64,000 nucleotides of DNA from JAMXLO01 sp963791495 (lineage in GTDB: Bacteria; Pseudomonadota; Alphaproteobacteria; Acetobacterales; Acetobacteraceae), in the NCBI GenBank assembly GCA_963791495.1, contig CAWBST010000017.1:372001-436000 (forward strand), given 5' to 3'. A program made the translations under genes and the position numbers. Below the pieces are notes generated by a model. That model did no database searches. It was not told where the DNA came from and saw nothing but the letters and a program-made list of their open reading frames with translations. Below are positions 35,582 to 44,386 of the stretch, one piece after another; within the stretch, counting starts at the first letter, position 1, and each line of letters begins with the position of its first letter.

Positions 35582-36973
35582 ATGAACGACAGGATCGCCG
35601 TCGGCCCGCGCCCGACGGCTTCGGCTGACGCGACACTGTGCAGTGCCCTGCTGGAAAGCCGGCAGCGCTGGCGCGACCTGGTAATGACAGCTGCCGATCT
35701 CGCCTACGAGACCGACGCCTGGGGTCGCTTTGTGTTTGTCACGCCAGATCCGGCGCTCGGATGGTCCGCAGCAACGCTGGTCGGCCAACCGGCCGAGCTG
35801 ATGCTGGCCTTGGGCACCGAGGCAAACGGCTTCAATCCATTCCGCGTCACCGGGCCCGTGCGTCGCCGCCGCGCCTGGCTGAAGCGAGCCGACGGCAGCG
35901 CCGTCATGCTCGCCTTCTCCGCTGCGCCGCTGCTCGACGCGGAGGCACGCATCGTAGGAACGCGAGGGCTGGGCTTCGACTGGACCGAGTTCGACGAAAA
36001 CACAGGTCGTGTCGCCGCCGCGCTGCGCCGCAGCGAGGTGCTGGATCATATCCTGTGGCGCATGGGTCAGGAGGTGCTGGCGCCCCGCATGATGCAGGCA
36101 GCGCTGGACTCGCTGATCAACGCACTCGGCGCAGAAGGCGCCGCGGTGATCGATGCGGACAACGAGACAGGCGCACTTCTGGTGCATCGCGCCGGTGGCG
36201 GCGCCGATGAACTCCTGGCGGAAGCGGCCGCTCTGCTCGCCGCTGCGAGCGAACCGATGGGCGCCACGGCGAGGGACGGGCGACCTATCCTCGTTGCGGT
36301 CTGCCATACGCGCTTCGGCGCCAATGCCGGGATCGCCCTGTGGCGCTCGCCCGGCTCGCGTGGCTGGGACAGCGAGGACAGTTTGCTGATCACCGCCGCG
36401 GCCCACCTGATCCGCATGGTGCTCGAGCACGAAGCGATCCAGCGGGAAATGGCGCGCCAGGCCCGCACCGATCCTCTGACCGGTCTGCTCAATCGGCGCG
36501 CCTTCCTCGAGGAGATGACCCGCCATATCGACCGGCTCGATCGCGAGGAGCAACCGGGTACGCTGCTGTTCGCCGACCTCGACGACTTCAAGCAGGTAAA
36601 CGACGGACTGGGCCACGAGGTGGGCGACCAGGTATTGCTGAGCACCGCCAACATCCTGCGCAACAAGATGCGGCCCAGTGACCTTGTCGCGCGGCTGGGT
36701 GGCGACGAGTTCGCCGTTTGGATGAACGGCGCCGACCATCTGACTGCCGCCGAGCGCGCCGATTACCTCTGCAAGGAGGTTGCGAACTCTTTGCGCGAAC
36801 TCACCGCCGAGGGTGGAGCGGCACCGCCAACGGTGTCGATCGGCATAGCGACACGGGAGGCCGCCAGCCACGAGCCGGTGGACAGCCTGCTGCGCCGGGC
36901 TGACCATGCAATGTACGAGGTGAAGCGTGCCGGCCGCGGCCACTGGCGTGTCGCAAGTGAGGCGGAGCGGTGA
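35582..36973 (+). CDS. Diguanylate cyclase with PAS and GAF-like sensor domains
   Basis: 463 aa (start could also be 35552). A PAS domain (LAYETDAWGRFVFVTPDPAL) is followed by a GAF-like region (residues about 165-285) and a GGDEF domain opening TDPLTGLLNRRAFLEEM. The active site is intact (ARLGGDEFAVWM), and an inhibitory I-site RPSD stands exactly five residues before it, so the enzyme should make cyclic di-GMP with product inhibition. No membrane helix: a soluble sensor. The stop overlaps the GTG of the DUF2336 gene, suggesting a signalling pair. Confidence 0.9.
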   Translation: MNDRIAVGPRPTASADATLCSALLESRQRWRDLVMTAADLAYETDAWGRFVFVTPDPALGWSAATLVGQPAELMLALGTEANGFNPFRVTGPVRRRRAWLKRADGSAVMLAFSAAPLLDAEARIVGTRGLGFDWTEFDENTGRVAAALRRSEVLDHILWRMGQEVLAPRMMQAALDSLINALGAEGAAVIDADNETGALLVHRAGGGADELLAEAAALLAAASEPMGATARDGRPILVAVCHTRFGANAGIALWRSPGSRGWDSEDSLLITAAAHLIRMVLEHEAIQREMARQARTDPLTGLLNRRAFLEEMTRHIDRLDREEQPGTLLFADLDDFKQVNDGLGHEVGDQVLLSTANILRNKMRPSDLVARLGGDEFAVWMNGADHLTAAERADYLCKEVANSLRELTAEGGAAPPTVSIGIATREAASHEPVDSLLRRADHAMYEVKRAGRGHWRVASEAER

Positions 36974-38193
36974 GCAGTGATCGCACCCTCACCCACCGAC
37001 CGGACCAGGCAGCGCGGGTTCGCCTCGGTGCCGGCGCGGGAACCACGGCCGACGTGCTGGTCGAGCTGGCCGACGACCCCTCCATCACCGTCCGGGCGGC
37101 ACTGGCGCTCAATGCAGCCGCACCGGCCCAGGCGAACGATGTTCTTGCCCGTGATCGCGATGAACGGGTGCGCATCCTGCTGGCGCGCAAGCTGACCGCC
37201 CTCGCTCCGGGGCTGTCGCCGGCAGAACATGCGCGATTGTATCGAGAGACCTGGAACACGTTGGCAGCGCTGGTCGCCGATGAGGCGGCCCGGGTGCGTG
37301 CCGTCATCGCCGAGGCGGTCAAGGAGTTGCCCGACGCGCCTCGCGAAGTGATCCTCCGGTTGGCGCATGACACCGAGATCTCGGTGTCCGAGCCGGTCAT
37401 ACGTCTGTCTCCACTGCTGGCCACCGAGGATCTGATCGCGCTGGTGGTGGCTGCACCGGCCACTGGCACAGTGCTCGCAGTCGCCCGACGCGCAGCACTG
37501 GATCCGGCCGTGTCGGACGCGATCGCCGAAACCGCTGACAGCACGGCAATCCGTGCGCTCCTCGCCAACCCGTCGGCGCAGATCCGCGAGGCGGCACTTG
37601 ACGCGCTGGTCGCGCGCTCGGTGGACCACCCGCACTGGCACGAACCGTTGGTGCGGCGCCCCTCACTGCCGCCACGTGCCGCGCAGATGCTGTCCGACAT
37701 TGTGGCGGCCCATCTGCTGGCTGAGCTTGCCACGCGGGCCGATCTCTCCCCGGCCTTGGCCGAGGAGCTGCGCCGGCGTGTCGCCCTGCGGCTTGCACCG
37801 CACGCACCGGAGCCATTGGCTCCGAGGGATACGACGACCGAGGAGGCTCTGGCGCAGGCGCGAGAACTCGCGGCGCGCGGTGAGTTGGACGAGCAAACCC
37901 TGTTGGCGGCAGCGCGTCGAGGCGAGGCCCGCTACGCGGCGGCTCTGCTGGCCGTGGCCGTCGGCATGCCAATTTCGGTGGTGGACCGTGCCTCGTCGCT
38001 GCGCAGCGCCAAGGGTCTGGTGAGTCTGGTCTGGCAGGCAGGATTCACCATGCGGGTGGCGGTTGCCCTGCAGACCTTGCTTGCACGCGCGGCGCCGGAG
38101 GCTGTTCTGAAAGCCGGGCCTTCAGGCGGCTTCCCTCTGGCCATCGAGGAGATGCGCTGGCAGCTGGAGTTCCTCGGGCGCATGGGACGTTGA
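36970..38193 (+). CDS. DUF2336 domain protein
   Basis: 407 aa from GTG 36970 in a GTGA overlap with the diguanylate cyclase. Almost entirely alpha-helical with HEAT-like repeats: LVELADDPSITVRAALALN, VLARDRDERVRILLARKLTA, RVRAVIAEAVKELPDAPREV and IRALLANPSAQIREAAL. This is the DUF2336 pattern, so far found chiefly in alphaproteobacteria. The domain has no established catalytic role; the repeats suggest protein binding. Translational coupling to a c-di-GMP enzyme hints that it is a partner or effector in that pathway (inference). Confidence 0.85.
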   Translation: MSSDRTLTHRPDQAARVRLGAGAGTTADVLVELADDPSITVRAALALNAAAPAQANDVLARDRDERVRILLARKLTALAPGLSPAEHARLYRETWNTLAALVADEAARVRAVIAEAVKELPDAPREVILRLAHDTEISVSEPVIRLSPLLATEDLIALVVAAPATGTVLAVARRAALDPAVSDAIAETADSTAIRALLANPSAQIREAALDALVARSVDHPHWHEPLVRRPSLPPRAAQMLSDIVAAHLLAELATRADLSPALAEELRRRVALRLAPHAPEPLAPRDTTTEEALAQARELAARGELDEQTLLAAARRGEARYAAALLAVAVGMPISVVDRASSLRSAKGLVSLVWQAGFTMRVAVALQTLLARAAPEAVLKAGPSGGFPLAIEEMRWQLEFLGRMGR

Positions 38194-38208
38194 GCGCATT
38201 GGTTGGCG

Positions 38209-40630
38209 TCACGCTGCGGCGCGCGCGGTCAGTTTCGCCTCCGCTTCGCGCACCGCGGCGATCGTGCGCGGCAGACTGGAAGGATTGACGCTGATCGAAT
38301 CAATGCCGAGCTCGGCGAGGAATTGCGCGATCTCCGGGTAGTTCGCCGGAGCCTCGCCGCAGATGCCGACATGGCGCCCATTGCGCCTGGCGCCAGACAC
38401 CGCGAGCCGCAGCATCTCCAGCATGCCCGGATCGCGTTCGTCGAAATCGAACGCGACGATCTCCGAATCCCGATCCACGCCCAGCGTCAACTGAGTCAGA
38501 TCGTTCGACCCGATCGAGAACCCGTCGAACACCGCGGCGAATGCATCGATCTGGATGACGTTGTTGGGGATCTCGCACATCACGTAGATCTCCAGCCCGT
38601 CCACCCCGCGCTGCAGCCCGTGGCGCGCCATCGCCTCTATCACCTGCTCCGCCTCCGCGACCCGGCGGCAGAACGGCACCATGATGCGGAGATTGGTCAG
38701 CCCCATCTGCTCGCGCACGCGGCGCAGCGCCTCGCACTCCAGCGCGAAGCCGTCGGCGTAGGCCGGGTGCGCATAACGTGACGCGCCACGGAAGCCGAGC
38801 ATCGGGTTGGCCTCCTTCGGCTCGAACGGCGCACCGCCCAGAAGTTGCGCATATTCGTTGGTCTTGAAGTCGGACAGCCGGATGATCACCGGCTTGGGCC
38901 AGAACGCCGCCGCGATGGTGCCGACGCCCTCCGCCAACGTGCGCACGAAGAACTCGCGTGGCGAACCGACATTGCGGCTGAGCGATGCGATGCGCGCGCG
39001 CTCCGCGCCGGTGAGCTTTTCCGGATGCACCAGCGCCATCGGATGCACGCCGATATGCTCGCTGATGATGAACTCCATCCGCGCCAGGCCGACGCCGGCG
39101 TTCGGCATCATCGCAGTACGGAAAGCAAGATCGGGATTGCCGAGATTGACCATGATATGGGTGCGCGGCAGTTCCAGCGCGCTGGCCGGCAGGCGCGTCA
39201 CCTCGAACGGCACATTGCCATCGTACACATGACCGGCCTCGCCGCCGGCGCAGGACACCGTGACACGTTGGCCGGTGCGCAGCGTTGCGGTCGCCGCCTC
39301 GCTGCCGACCACCGCCGGCACGCCAAGCTCGCGCGCCACGATGGCCGCGTGGCAGGTGCGCCCGCCACGGTCGGTGACGATGGCGCCGGCGGTCTTCATG
39401 ACCGGCTCCCAGTCGGGGCTGGTGGCGCTCGCCACGAGCACCTCGCCGGGCCGGAAGTCCTTCAGATCCGCGGCGCCGGCGATCACCCGCACCGCGCCGG
39501 CGCCAATCTTCTCACCGACCGCCTTGCCGCTGACCAGCACCTTGCCCTCGCCGGTCAGCGCGTAGGCTCTCGAATGTCTCGCCGGTGCGTTGCGAAGCCA
39601 CCGTCTCCGGCCGCGCCTGCACGATGTAGAGCCGGCCGTCCACCGCATCCTTCGCCCATTCGATATCCATCGGCACGGGATGACCGGCCAGCGCCGAATA
39701 GTGCTCCTCGATGCGGATCGCGTAGTCGGCCAGTGTCAGCACCTCGGCATCCTCGATGCAGAAGCGCGAGCGGCTCGCCTCGGTCATCACCTGGTCGCGT
39801 GTCGTGGAGCCGACATGGCCCTCCGCCAGCCGCAGCGCGAACTGCTTCTGACCCAGCGAGCGCCGTAGCACCGCGCGATGGCCTTGCAGAAAGGTCGGCT
39901 TGTGGACGTAGAACTCGTCGGGATCCACCTTTCCCTGCACGACGTTCTCGCCCAGCCCGTAGGCGCCGGTGATGAACACGACGTCGCGAAAGCCCGACTC
40001 GGTGTCGAGGGTGAAGATCACCCCGCTCGATGCCATGTCGGAGCGCACCATCTTCATCACGCCGACCGACAGCGCGACCTTGAAGTGGTCGAAGCCGTTG
40101 TTGACGCGATAGACGATGGCGCGGTCGGTGAACAGGGAGGCGAAGCAGCACCGGCACGCCTCGAACAGGTCGCCGGCGCCGCTGATGTTCAGATAGCTCT
40201 CGTGCTGGCCGGCGAAGCTGGCGGTGGGAAGGTCCTCTGCCGTCGCCGAACTGCGTACCGCGACCGCGACCTTGTCGCCATACTCTGCCTCGAGCGTGCG
40301 GTAGGCATCCGCGATGAGCCGATGGAGCGCATCGGTGCCGGTGGCGTCGTAGACAATTCGCCGTGCCTGCTGCGCCCGCTGCTCAAGCAGCGACACGTCG
40401 GTGACATCGATGCCGTCGAGCAGCGCATGCAGCCGCGGCCAGGCATCGGCTGTGGTGAGCGCATCCCGGTAGGCATCGGCGGTCAGGGCAAAGCCGTTGG
40501 GCACACGCACGCCGGCCTGACCCAGTTCGGCATAGAGCTCGCCGAGCGAGGCGTTCTTGCCGCCAACCAGCGGCACGTCCTTCAACCGCAATGCTGCGAA
40601 CCAGCGAACACCGCGCGATTCAGTGGTCAT
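38209..40630 (-). pseudogene. ppsA: Phosphoenolpyruvate synthase, frameshifted
   Basis: Converts pyruvate and ATP to PEP, AMP and phosphate. The N-terminal ATP-grasp part (VPLVGGKNASLGELYAEL, VAVRSSATAEDLPTASFAGQ, ENVVQGKVDPDEFYVHK) ends at RTGETFES. One extra base near 39565 then shifts the frame, and the remainder continues YALTGEGKVLVSGKAVG with the phospho-His motif GGRTCHAAIVAREL and the C-terminal barrel with SIGSNDLTQL and CGEAP. Joined, about 806 aa, normal length. The catalytic residues are all present, so a sequencing error is likely. A FixK/FNR-type box lies 66 bases before the ATG. Confidence 0.87.
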
Positions 40631-40695
40631 CGCCTGGCTCCCTCATGCGAGGCTGAACATTTATTTACGCATAAGCGCCCTATTCGCTGTCGGCA

Positions 40696-40709
40696 TTGAT
40701 CTGAGTCAA
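40696..40709. promoter_or_regulatory. FNR/FixK-type box between ppsA and the DUF2934 gene
   Basis: TTGATCTGAGTCAA matches TTGA-N6-TCAA and differs from a perfect TTGAT-N4-ATCAA palindrome by one base. For the rightward gene a -10-like TCTAAT at 40731-40736 puts the box centre about 41 bases before the expected transcription start, the class II activator position. It could serve ppsA on the other strand as well. Confidence 0.65.
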
Positions 40710-40765
40710 AGCCGCAACGGCCGCAGAATGTCTAATCTTTATTTTATCGAGCGTTGGAGGGCGAT

Positions 40766-41089
40766 ATGGTCAGAGCGGAGCGAGGGCATCTTAGAGACAT
40801 TCATGCGCGTGCACGGCGTATGTGGCGTGAAGCCGGGTCACCAAAAGGGCGCGAAGACGACTATCTGGAGCGGGCGCGCGAATTGCAGGTGTTCGTCGAT
40901 CACCCGAGTGCCGGATTGCTGCCCAACCCCATGGTGGCGCATCCGCAGCCGGCTCTGACAGACGAGCCGGTGGAGGAGGCCGAACTTCTGGAGAACCTGG
41001 GCGAGTTTCCCGGCCGGACCGACCAGGGCGACCGGATGCTGACGCCGATGACGAAGCAGAAGGCGCGCGACTGGCTTCGCCGCGGCTGA
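40766..41089 (+). CDS. DUF2934 domain protein
   Basis: 107 aa. ATG 40766 is preferred to a TTG at 40754 because GGAGG stands five bases before it. The N-terminus LRDIHARARRMWREAGSPKGREDDYLERARELQ is the DUF2934 helix-turn-helix-like motif of small soil-bacterial proteins. The rest is acidic and probably flexible. A FixK/FNR box with a good -10 element points to induction under low oxygen. Molecular function unknown. Confidence 0.75.
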   Translation: MVRAERGHLRDIHARARRMWREAGSPKGREDDYLERARELQVFVDHPSAGLLPNPMVAHPQPALTDEPVEEAELLENLGEFPGRTDQGDRMLTPMTKQKARDWLRRG

Positions 41090-41092
41090 GCG

Positions 41093-41812
41093 CTACGGCC
41101 GCGCCGGGCTCGGCCAGTTCGGCCGGTCCAGCGGGTCGATCGTCCGCGGGCGGTCCATGTGGTCCTCCACCGCCCGAACGCCCGGGACGTTCTCAGCCGC
41201 CACCACGATCGCCTGACGCAGCACCTCGTCCGGCGCAATGCCCCAAAGATGCACCACACCGTCGCGCACCACCGCATTCACTGCACTCGGGCCACCCGCC
41301 CAGGCGTGATGCCGCAACTCGGCATAGAAGGCATCGCGGATGGTCCTGTCGTCGGCCGTGCCCGGAGGCGCCGATAGCGTGGTGGCCAATGCCTGCAACA
41401 CGTTGCGCCGGCTGACGATGCCAACCAGCTTGCCGTCGCGCGTGACCGGCACACGCTTGATATGCTTTGATTCGAGCAGGTGCGCGACTTCGGCGATCGG
41501 CGTGGTGTCGGTCACGGTCAGCACATCGCGCGTCATGATCTCGCCAGCCTTGCGGCCATGCGAGCGGGTGTAATCGGCGGCCATCCGGTCGGCCGAGGTC
41601 ACCAGTTCCAGCCAGCGCGACGGGCGCGGCTCTGCGCCGGCCTCCGCACGGCGCAGCAGGTCGCCTTCGCTGACAATGCCCACGATGCGGCCTCCGTCGA
41701 CGATCGGCAGTGCGCTGATCCGATTGTCCAGCATCAAGCGCACCAACTCAGCGAGTGGCGTCTCCGGCGTGGCACTGACCACGTCCGGCGTCATGACATC
41801 GGCTGCATGCAT
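41093..41812 (-). CDS. CBS-domain pair protein with C-terminal BON domain
   Basis: 239 aa. CBS 1 (AADVMTPDVVSATPETPL, ISALPIVDGGRIVGIVSEGD) at residues about 3-60, CBS 2 (AGEIMTRDVLTVTDTTPI, HIKRVPVTRDGKLVGIVSRR) at about 90-145, then a BON domain (VNAVVRDGVVHLWGIAPDEV). CBS pairs bind adenine nucleotides and sense energy state; BON domains often contact membranes or phospholipids. This architecture recurs in stress and dormancy regulons. A palindromic FixK/FNR box lies 56 bases before the ATG. It converges with the DUF2934 gene, three bases apart. Confidence 0.88.
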   Translation of the reverse strand: MHAADVMTPDVVSATPETPLAELVRLMLDNRISALPIVDGGRIVGIVSEGDLLRRAEAGAEPRPSRWLELVTSADRMAADYTRSHGRKAGEIMTRDVLTVTDTTPIAEVAHLLESKHIKRVPVTRDGKLVGIVSRRNVLQALATTLSAPPGTADDRTIRDAFYAELRHHAWAGGPSAVNAVVRDGVVHLWGIAPDEVLRQAIVVAAENVPGVRAVEDHMDRPRTIDPLDRPNWPSPARP

Positions 41813-41843
41813 GGTGCTGGTCCCGCTTGTGATCGCCGTCGGC

Positions 41844-42035
41844 TTAGCACTGAACCATGGCGCTGCATTGACCTAGGTCAATCGCCTCGGCCTCCCGCGC
41901 CGCCAGGGATCGACGGAGCTGCTGCATGAGCGCGATCATGGCCTGTTCGGTGACACCGTCGCTATCCATCACAAGCCGGATCAGCGGATCCCGAAGCAGG
42001 CGGGCGAGAGCTGCGTCGTCCGATCGTGCGCACAC
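41844..42035 (-). CDS. Small hypothetical protein
   Basis: 63 aa from GTG 42035, which has GGGAGG six bases upstream on the minus strand. Residues 15-50 (DPLIRLVMDSDGVTEQAMIA, then LMQQLRRSLAAREAEA) look like a real amphipathic helical protein of a kind often seen in alphaproteobacteria next to stress genes. The 3' end overlaps the FixK/FNR box of the CBS-BON gene, so the last residues may not be selected. Function unknown. Confidence 0.45.
   Translation of the reverse strand: MCARSDDAALARLLRDPLIRLVMDSDGVTEQAMIALMQQLRRSLAAREAEAIDLGQCSAMVQC
41868..41881. promoter_or_regulatory. FNR/FixK-type box upstream of the CBS-BON gene
   Basis: TTGACCTAGGTCAA, a perfect palindrome fitting TTGA-N6-TCAA, 56 bases before the ATG of the CBS-BON gene on the minus strand. 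A weak -10-like GCTAAG sits at 41848-41843. Confidence 0.65.
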
Positions 42036-42264
42036 AATGACCTCCCACGTCGTGCCACGTCAGCGTAGGCACCAACTTATTGCAGGATGTTGTGCGCATG
42101 GTGACGTGTTGTTTCATTACGCGCATGGGTCATCTGGCCCAGCCGCATAGCTGGCTGCCTGTGGCCGCGGAGACGTTGAGCACCCCGCTAGTTGAACCTC
42201 GGGCGCAACGTGCCGATACTGTCCCGACCCACCAGGCAGTGGTGGTCCACGGGGAGGACAACGC

Positions 42265-43470
42265 ATGAAGAATCCACTGACCCGCCGCGCCGCGATGCGC
42301 GTGGGGATCGCAGCCGTCGCCGCTCCCGCGATCTGGCGCAACGGCCGCGCCGCCGATGCCATCAAGATCGGCGCGCCGATCGCATTGACCGGCCCGCTCG
42401 GCTCGGTCGGCCAGCAGATGAAGCGCGGCTGCGAGTTCTGGGCGAAGTGGCAGAACGCCAAGGGTGGGCTGCTCGGCCGCCCGATCGAGATGGTCTTTGC
42501 CGACACCGCCGGCGACCCGGCTGCCTGCGTGCGCAAGGCACAGGAGATGGTGGAACGCGACGGCGTCCGCATCCTGACGTCCATCACCCTATCCTCCGAG
42601 GCGCTCGCCACCGTGCCGAAGCTCGCCGAGTGGGACACGGTCTTCATGTCGTCCGATAATGGCGATGGCCGGCTGACCGCGGAATCCTTCGTGCCCAACT
42701 TCTTTCGCGCCAACATCTCCGGCCCGATGGGCACGCGGGCGGTCGCGCTCTGGCTGCGCGAATCGAAGCTGCAGAACTTCTATGCGATCGGACTCGACTA
42801 TGCGTGGGGCCACAACAGCATCGGCGTGTTCGAATCCGAGGTGAAGAAGGCGAAGAAGAACTTTGTCGGCGCCGTCTACTCCCCGGTCGGCACCAAGGAC
42901 TACTCGACCTACATCACCAAGATACGCCAGGCCGGCGCCGATGCCTGCTTCATCGTCATGCAGGGCGACGACAACAACGCCTTCCTGTCGCAGTCACGCG
43001 AGTACCGGCTACCGGACAAGGTGCAACTCCTCACCGAAATCGTCGACCTCGCCTCGATCCGCGCGGTCGGTGACGCCTCGCTCGGGCTGGTGGGCTCCTC
43101 ACGCTACAGCTTCACGATCGAGAATGCCGCCAACAAGGACTTTGTCGCCGCGTGGCAAAAGGAGCACGGCAACGTGCCCGACACGTTCGAAGGCGAGCAG
43201 TGGCAGGCTTGCCTGATGCTCGCCGCCGGCATCGAGAAGGCCGGCAGCATCGAGGCGGCGAAGCTGCGCCCTGCACTGGAGACGGTCGCGATCGACAGCA
43301 TCAAGGGTCACGTCGCAATGCGCGCCTGCGATCATCAGGCCGTGCAGCAAGGCTTCATGGTGAAAGTGGTGAAGCGCGAGGATTACCCCACACCGGTCCC
43401 CGATGTGATCGCCACCTACCCCGGCGACCGCACCACGCCGCCCTGCAACAAGCAGACCTACGACGACTGA
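42265..43470 (+). CDS. Branched-chain amino acid type ABC transporter substrate-binding protein
   Basis: 401 aa periplasmic binding protein (Peripla_BP_6, LivK class). An N-terminal twin-Arg export sequence (LTRRAAMRVGIAAVAAPAIW) precedes IKIGAPIALTGPLGSVGQQM. A type I PBP fold follows, with ILTSITLSSEALATVPKLAE, YAIGLDYAWGHNSIGVFESE and VVKREDYPTPVPDVI. The ligand may be amino acids, amides or aromatic acids, since the class is broad. A good ribosome binding site (GGGGAGGAC) precedes the ATG. It begins a five-gene transporter operon followed by two SDR genes. Confidence 0.9.
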   Translation: MKNPLTRRAAMRVGIAAVAAPAIWRNGRAADAIKIGAPIALTGPLGSVGQQMKRGCEFWAKWQNAKGGLLGRPIEMVFADTAGDPAACVRKAQEMVERDGVRILTSITLSSEALATVPKLAEWDTVFMSSDNGDGRLTAESFVPNFFRANISGPMGTRAVALWLRESKLQNFYAIGLDYAWGHNSIGVFESEVKKAKKNFVGAVYSPVGTKDYSTYITKIRQAGADACFIVMQGDDNNAFLSQSREYRLPDKVQLLTEIVDLASIRAVGDASLGLVGSSRYSFTIENAANKDFVAAWQKEHGNVPDTFEGEQWQACLMLAAGIEKAGSIEAAKLRPALETVAIDSIKGHVAMRACDHQAVQQGFMVKVVKREDYPTPVPDVIATYPGDRTTPPCNKQTYDD

Positions 43471-43482
43471 TTCAAGGACCTG

Positions 43483-43509
43483 CTCCCCCTCTCCTTGTGG
43501 GAGGGGGAG
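43483..43509. repeat. GC-rich palindromic repeat, copy 3, overlapping the livH ribosome binding site
   Basis: CTCCCCCTCTC pairs with GGGAGGGGGAG (one G-T pair) around a short loop in the 46-base gap between the binding-protein and permease genes. The AGGAG at 43508-43512, five bases before the livH ATG, begins inside the right arm. Such a stem may lower permease translation and protect the upstream message. Confidence 0.65.
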
Positions 43510-43516
43510 GAGCCCT

Positions 43517-44386
43517 ATGACCCTTCTCCCCTTCCTCGTCACGCAATGCGTCAATGCGCTGTCGCAGGCTGCGCTGCTGTTCTTTCTCGGCGTTGGCCTC
43601 ACGCTGATCTTCGGCATCATGCGCATCGTCAACTTCGCGCATGGTTCGATCTACATGCTGGGTGCGTTCGTCGGCTACACGGCCGCACGCATCACGGGCA
43701 GTTTCTGGGTCGCCCTGATTGTCGCGCCTATCCTGGTCGCCCTGTTCGGCACCGCATTCGAATTCGGCATCCTGCGACGGTTGTACCGGCGTGATGGCAG
43801 CGCCTTTCTGATGGTCACCTTCGGGTTGGCGCTGATCCTCGGCGAGGTGATCCGCCTCGTCTGGGGCTCCGAAGCATTGCAGGTGAAGGGACCCGCAGCA
43901 TTTTCCGGCGTCGTGTTCATCCTGGACGAGCCGTTTCCCGTCTATCGCCTGTTCCTCGCCGGGGCAGGCATCGTCGTGGCGTTGGCGATCTGGCAGTTCC
44001 TGGAGCGCACGCGGCTTGGTTTGCTGATCCGCGCCACGTCGCAGAACGCCGAAATGGTGCACGCACTCGGCACCGACGTGAACCTGGTTCGCTCCGGCGT
44101 GTTCGGCATTGGCTGTGGTCTTGCGGCACTCGGCGGCGTGCTGGCGGCCCCTCTGGTCACCGCATCACTCGGCATGGCAGCGAGCGTCATCATCGACGCC
44201 TTCGTGATCGTCATCATCGGCGGCATGGGGAGCTTTCCGGGCTCGCTGATCGGCGCGCTGCTGGTCGCCTTTGTGCAGGTGTTCGGCAACTACTACTTTC
44301 CCGACCTGGCGCTCGCCTTCATGTACCTGATCATGCTGGTGGTGCTGGTCGTGCGCCCAGGCGGGCTACTCGGCAAGGAAGCCTGA
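43517..44386 (+). CDS. Branched-chain amino acid type ABC permease, LivH class
   Basis: 289 aa with about eight membrane helices. Family features: LTLIFGIMRIVNFAHGSIYM near the N-terminus, FEFGILRRLYRRDG, IRATSQNAEMVHALGTDV (the cytoplasmic EAA-like loop) and IIGGMGSFPGSLIGALLVA. It forms the channel with the LivM-class protein, whose ATG overlaps its stop (TGATG). Confidence 0.93.
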   Translation: MTLLPFLVTQCVNALSQAALLFFLGVGLTLIFGIMRIVNFAHGSIYMLGAFVGYTAARITGSFWVALIVAPILVALFGTAFEFGILRRLYRRDGSAFLMVTFGLALILGEVIRLVWGSEALQVKGPAAFSGVVFILDEPFPVYRLFLAGAGIVVALAIWQFLERTRLGLLIRATSQNAEMVHALGTDVNLVRSGVFGIGCGLAALGGVLAAPLVTASLGMAASVIIDAFVIVIIGGMGSFPGSLIGALLVAFVQVFGNYYFPDLALAFMYLIMLVVLVVRPGGLLGKEA

